From positions 2,356,001 to 2,420,000 of the forward strand of contig NZ_CP108370.1 in the NCBI RefSeq assembly GCF_035953295.1: DNA of 64,000 nt, read 5' to 3'. Shown here in pieces: positions 60,799-64,000 of the stretch (position 1 is its first letter; every line of letters begins with the position of its first letter). The notes beneath the pieces are model-generated. The model made no database searches and had not been told where the DNA came from. It worked only from the letters and a program-made list of their open reading frames with translations. The DNA comes from Streptomyces sp. NBC_01335 (lineage in GTDB: Bacteria; Actinomycetota; Actinomycetes; Streptomycetales; Streptomycetaceae). A program made the position numbers and the translations under genes.

Positions 60799-62262
60799 TC
60801 AGGGGGCCTGCCTCGTGACGTACATGTGCAGGGAGCGGGCGGAGGCGTCGGTGAGGGCGGCGATCTGGTCCACCAGGACGCGCTTGCGGGCCCGGTCGTC
60901 GGGCGCGGTCTCGAACAGGGCGCGGAACTGCGGTTCCAGGCCCTCCGGCGCGCGGGCGGTGAGCGCGGCGGCGAGTTCGGCGATGACGACGCGCTGGTCG
61001 GCGCGGATCGCCTCCTGTTCGGTGCGCTGCATGACGTACCGGACGGCGACGGCCTTGAGCACCGCGCACTCGGCGCGGACCTCGCGGGGGACGACGAGTT
61101 CGGCGGCGTACCGGGTGAGCCGGCCGGGGCCGTGGACCTCGCGGGTCGCGGTCTCGGCGGCCTGGCAGAACCGGCCGATGAGCTGGCTGGTGGCGTCCTT
61201 CAGCCGGGCCTGGGCCACGGCGGAGCCGTCGTAGGCGTGCGGCCACCACTCCTGGCCGGTGAGCCGGTCCAGCGCCTCGGCGAGCTCCTCGGGGTCGGTG
61301 TCCGGCGGGACGTACCGGCCGATGGCCGCCGCCCAGATCGCCTCCCGCTCGGCCGGGTCGTGCAGGCGGGCGGGGACGAAGTGGCCCGCGTGCAGGCCGT
61401 CCTCGAAGTCGTGGACGGAGTACGCGACGTCGTCGGACCAGTCCATCACCTGGGCCTCGAAGCAGGTCCGGCCGGGCGGGGCGCCCTCGCGGGCCCAGGA
61501 GAAGACCGGCAGGTCGTCCTCGTACACCCCGAACTTGGCCGATTCCGGGTCGGTGGGCCGGCCGCCGCGCGGCCAGGGGTACTTGGTGGCGGCGTCGAGC
61601 GCGGCCCGGGAGAGATTGAGGCCGACGCTGGCCGGTTCGCCGGTGCGCGGGTCGCGGACGAACCGCTTCGGCTCCAGCCGGGTCAGCAGCCGCAGCGACT
61701 GGGCGTTGCCCTCGAAACCGCCGCAGTCGGCGGCGAACTCGTTGAGCGCCTGCTCGCCGTTGTGGCCGAACGGCGGGTGGCCCAGGTCGTGCGCGAGGCA
61801 GGCCGTCTCCACCAGGTCCGGGTCGCAGCCGAGGACCGCCCCCAGCTCCCGGCCGACCTGCGCGCACTCCAGGGAGTGGGTGAGCCGGGTGCGCGGGCTG
61901 GCGTCCCAGGCGTCGCCCCGGGTGCCGGGTGTGACGACCTGCGTCTTCCCGGCCAGCCTGCGCAGCGCGGCGGAGTGCAGCACCCGGGCGCGGTCGCGCT
62001 GGAAGGCGGTGCGGCCGGGGCGCTTGTCGGCCTCGGTGTCCCAGCGTGCGGTGTCGGAGGGGGTGTAGCCCGGGGGTGAGTGGGGCGCGAGCGCGGGGGG
62101 TTGCGGCGCCGAGGGCGCCGGCGCGGCCGGTTCCCGCTCCGTGCCGTAAGGGACCGGGCCGTTGTCGTGTACGTCCCGGTCCGTGCTGTCGGTGTGTCGT
62201 GTCCCGTGGTGGTGTGTCCCGTGCGTACCGATCCCGTGTGTCCCGTCCATGGTTACGACCAT
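60799..62262 (-). CDS. dgt: Deoxyguanosinetriphosphate triphosphohydrolase-like protein
   Basis: The 487-residue protein has HD-domain metal residues in [11 protein letters not shown] and [15 protein letters not shown], the typical dGTPase core. The N-terminal ~75 residues are His/Thr/Pro-rich and low-complexity ([12 protein letters not shown]), an extension probably disordered; ATG at the [18 protein letters not shown] region is too late, so ATG 62262 or the in-frame downstream Met are possible starts. The enzyme releases tripolyphosphate from dGTP. It lies upstream of the FAD oxidoreductase in a conserved core segment. Confidence 0.93.
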   Translation of the reverse strand: MVVTMDGTHGIGTHGTHHHGTRHTDSTDRDVHDNGPVPYGTEREPAAPAPSAPQPPALAPHSPPGYTPSDTARWDTEADKRPGRTAFQRDRARVLHSAALRRLAGKTQVVTPGTRGDAWDASPRTRLTHSLECAQVGRELGAVLGCDPDLVETACLAHDLGHPPFGHNGEQALNEFAADCGGFEGNAQSLRLLTRLEPKRFVRDPRTGEPASVGLNLSRAALDAATKYPWPRGGRPTDPESAKFGVYEDDLPVFSWAREGAPPGRTCFEAQVMDWSDDVAYSVHDFEDGLHAGHFVPARLHDPAEREAIWAAAIGRYVPPDTDPEELAEALDRLTGQEWWPHAYDGSAVAQARLKDATSQLIGRFCQAAETATREVHGPGRLTRYAAELVVPREVRAECAVLKAVAVRYVMQRTEQEAIRADQRVVIAELAAALTARAPEGLEPQFRALFETAPDDRARKRVLVDQIAALTDASARSLHMYVTRQAP

Positions 62263-62346
62263 AACGACCGGGTCCGACAGTTGACCGGGATCGGGCGGGA
62301 AGGAACCGGGCGCGGACGGGCGGCGGGCGGACGGTCAGGCGGACGG

Positions 62347-63165
62347 TCAGGCGATCGCGAGGAGCGGTTCGCCGGCCGGCAGGCCGTCTGCCGCCGCAGC
62401 CGCGCCCGCGCGCGCCCGGTCGTAGCGGTGCAGCAGCAGCCGGACCATCGCGGGGTGGGCGCCGAGCGGGGCCGCCGCGATGCCCGGGGCGGCGTCCGCC
62501 GCCGCCGTCGCGAAGCGGCCGGGGGCGGTGAAGTACGAGGCGACGGCGATGCGGTGGTACCCCCGGGCGGTGAGCGCGCGGACCGCGTCGGCCACGGTGG
62601 GGGTGGCGGCGGAGGCGTACGCGGGCACCACCGGCACCCCGCCCAGCCACTCGCCGAGCAGGCGGGCGGTGCGCCGGGTGTCGGCGGCGGACTCGGGGTC
62701 GCGGGACCCCGCGGCGGCCAGGACGACGGCGTCCCCGCGCCCGGCGGGCCCTCCACCGGCGGGCCAGCCCGCTTCGACGAGCCGCCCGTACAGCGCCTCC
62801 GCCAGCAGCGGGTGGGGGCCGAGCGGGGCGGCGACGCGGGTACGGACGGCGGGTGCGGCGGCGGCGAGCGCGGGCAGGTCCTGCTTGACGTGGTAGCCCC
62901 GGCCCAGCAGCAGCGGCACGAGGACGGCGGAGCCGCCCGCGAGCCCGGCGAGCGTCTGCGGCAGCAGCGGTTCGTTCAGCTCGATGTGGCCGAGGCGCAC
63001 GTCGAGCCCGGGACGCGTCTCCCGTACCCGGTCGAGGAGTCGCGTCACGGTCCGGAGCGCCTGCGGGTCCCGGCTGCCGTGCGCCACGGCGACCAGGGCC
63101 GGGGAGCCGTGCGCCTCTTCGAAGGTGTCGCCCGTGGGGCGGGCGGAGTGCCGGGTGCGCTGCAT
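62347..63165 (-). CDS. Sirohydrochlorin chelatase-like (CbiX/SirB) protein
   Basis: ATG 63165 is chosen; upstream codons are low-complexity. The 272-residue protein is a duplicated chelatase fold: VAVAHGSRDPQALRTV with the metal-contacting His, and a second half with VVLAAAGSRDPESAADTRR. RLGHIELNEPLLPQTL and LLLGRGYHVKQDLP are family marks. It may insert iron (siroheme) or cobalt into sirohydrochlorin, though the second half lacks the His (AAGS instead of AHGS). Context gives no nitrite/sulphite reductase gene within the window. Confidence 0.85.
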   Translation of the reverse strand: MQRTRHSARPTGDTFEEAHGSPALVAVAHGSRDPQALRTVTRLLDRVRETRPGLDVRLGHIELNEPLLPQTLAGLAGGSAVLVPLLLGRGYHVKQDLPALAAAAPAVRTRVAAPLGPHPLLAEALYGRLVEAGWPAGGGPAGRGDAVVLAAAGSRDPESAADTRRTARLLGEWLGGVPVVPAYASAATPTVADAVRALTARGYHRIAVASYFTAPGRFATAAADAAPGIAAAPLGAHPAMVRLLLHRYDRARAGAAAAADGLPAGEPLLAIA

Positions 63166-63385
63166 GGGCCTGCGGGTTCCGTTCCGGAAGGCGACTGGGC
63201 GGGGGACGACGGGGCGCCGTGGTGCGGGGTGCGGGGGCGCCGGGATGCCTGGCGCCGGGTGGGGTTCCTCGGGGTGAGGAGCCCGTACCGTCCTGGCACC
63301 AGCCTGCCCGGCCGAGGTTGCCGGTCCGTTGCCGCGAGGGGTCCCGGGTGTTTGCGCCGTCCTCACGGGCGCCCGCGGGCCGTTG

Positions 63386-64000
63386 TCAGCTCCTCGGTAC
63401 GGGGGTGACACGGGTGGTGGGGACGACCGGGGCGGCCGGGACGTGGGTGACGACCGGGGTGACCGTGAGCTCCTCCCCCGCGCCGAGGTCCCCCGCAGCG
63501 AGGTCCGCCGCGCCGAGGTCCGCCGCGCCGAGGTCCCCTGCGCCGAGGGGCCCGTACAGCCGTTCCAGGACGACGCCGACGCCGTCCTCCTCGTGCGAGA
63601 GGGTGCGGTACGGGGCGGCGGCGAGGACGGCGGGGTGGGCGTTGGCCATGGCGTAGCCGGCTCCTGCCCAGCGGAGGACGTCCAGGTCGTTGGGCATGTC
63701 ACCGAAGGCGACGACGTCGGCGGCGGTGAGCCCGCGCTCCGCGCAGAGGAGCGACAGGGTGCCCGCCTTGGTGACTCCCGTGGCGCTGACCTCCAGCAGT
63801 CCGCGCCCGCCGGAGTGCGTGTACTGGGCGAGTCCGGGCGCCACCCGCTCGACCGTCGCGAGCAAGGTGTCGGCGTCGGTGCGGTCGGACCAGGCGAGCA
63901 GTTTGGCGAGCGGGATACCGGTCTGCCAGAGCGCTTCCCGGGACGCGAGGACCGACTCGAAGGCGGGGTCGCCGGAGAAGCGCAGCAGGAAGGCGGGTTC
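63386..64000 (-). CDS. HAD-family (Cof-type) phosphatase, C-terminal part, cut by window end
   Basis: The frame is open from base 64000, so the N-terminus with the nucleophile Asp lies outside. About 204 residues are visible: a Cof-type cap, then VSATGVTKAGTLSLL with the conserved Lys and VVAFGDMPNDLDVLRWAG, the HAD motif IV. The last ~50 residues add a tail with ADLGAADLGAADLAAGDLGA, four pentapeptide-like repeats encoded by 15-bp tandem DNA units. The substrate would be a phosphorylated sugar or cofactor. Confidence 0.88.
   Translation of the reverse strand, partial: EPAFLLRFSGDPAFESVLASREALWQTGIPLAKLLAWSDRTDADTLLATVERVAPGLAQYTHSGGRGLLEVSATGVTKAGTLSLLCAERGLTAADVVAFGDMPNDLDVLRWAGAGYAMANAHPAVLAAAPYRTLSHEEDGVGVVLERLYGPLGAGDLGAADLGAADLAAGDLGAGEELTVTPVVTHVPAAPVVPTTRVTPVPRS
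63485..63544. repeat. 15-bp coding tandem repeat in the HAD gene
   Basis: GAGGTC recurs at 63485, 63500, 63515 and 63530, marking four 15-bp units that encode the pentapeptide-like tail of the HAD protein. Copy number may vary between strains. Confidence 0.85.

Overview
The window is high-GC actinobacterial DNA, almost certainly Streptomyces. The evidence is the very strong third-position GC, the short translationally coupled operons (ATGA, GTGA and TGATG overlaps), many GTG starts, a TTA codon confined to a pathway regulator, and the right-hand block of an hrdA-type sigma factor, dnaG, dgt and an asymmetric ABC exporter pair.

Left part (1-28.4 kb) is catabolic and accessory. After a truncated EamA transporter, a DUF6243 protein and a broken Ser/Thr kinase comes a gallate-type operon (1.9-7.9 kb): GntR regulator, GalB-like hydratase, GalC-like aldolase, GalD-like tautomerase, a two-domain extradiol dioxygenase and an AAHS-type transporter. 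A related operator sequence lies at the gntR and transporter promoters. Next is a TetR-controlled set (8.2-13.8 kb: GH3 glycosidase, M20 amidohydrolase, MFS), where two matching 30-bp inverted repeats mark the regulon. A complete malonate decarboxylase operon follows (13.9-21.1 kb) with a fused MdcC-MdcD protein and a divergent LysR. Then come an alpha/beta hydrolase and an AraC-divergent operon of SDR, zinc dehydrogenase, cupin dioxygenase and acyl-CoA ligase (21.4-28.4 kb).

The centre (28.5-40.7 kb) is a two-armed RiPP-like locus and the most unusual part of the window. The leftward arm encodes a 65-residue precursor ending in Cys, a hairpin, a radical SAM/SPASM enzyme, an EpiD-type flavoprotein, an MFS exporter and a cobalamin-type radical SAM enzyme. 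The rightward arm encodes a LuxR regulator whose C-terminus is a copy of the precursor's leader region, then a cyclase/AAA/TPR signalling protein, a cytoplasmic subtilase, a GAF protein and an ATP-grasp ligase. The inferred scheme is that the leader recruits the enzymes, the C-terminal Cys is oxidatively decarboxylated, the two radical enzymes and the ligase tailor the peptide, the subtilase removes the leader and the MFS exports the product. The LuxR-leader fusion may sense the maturation machinery.

From 40.7 to 48.7 kb lie a small membrane protein, a Tat-exported protein and a large DUF1906 protein in one operon, a TetR/MFS efflux pair, a YefM-YoeB toxin-antitoxin pair, and gene relics. From 48.7 kb onward the content is core genome: three tRNAs, a YtxH protein, an FGGY kinase, two ABC half-exporters, HrdA-like sigma factor, DnaG, a FAD oxidoreductase, dGTPase, a sirohydrochlorin-chelatase-like protein and a HAD phosphatase cut by the window end.
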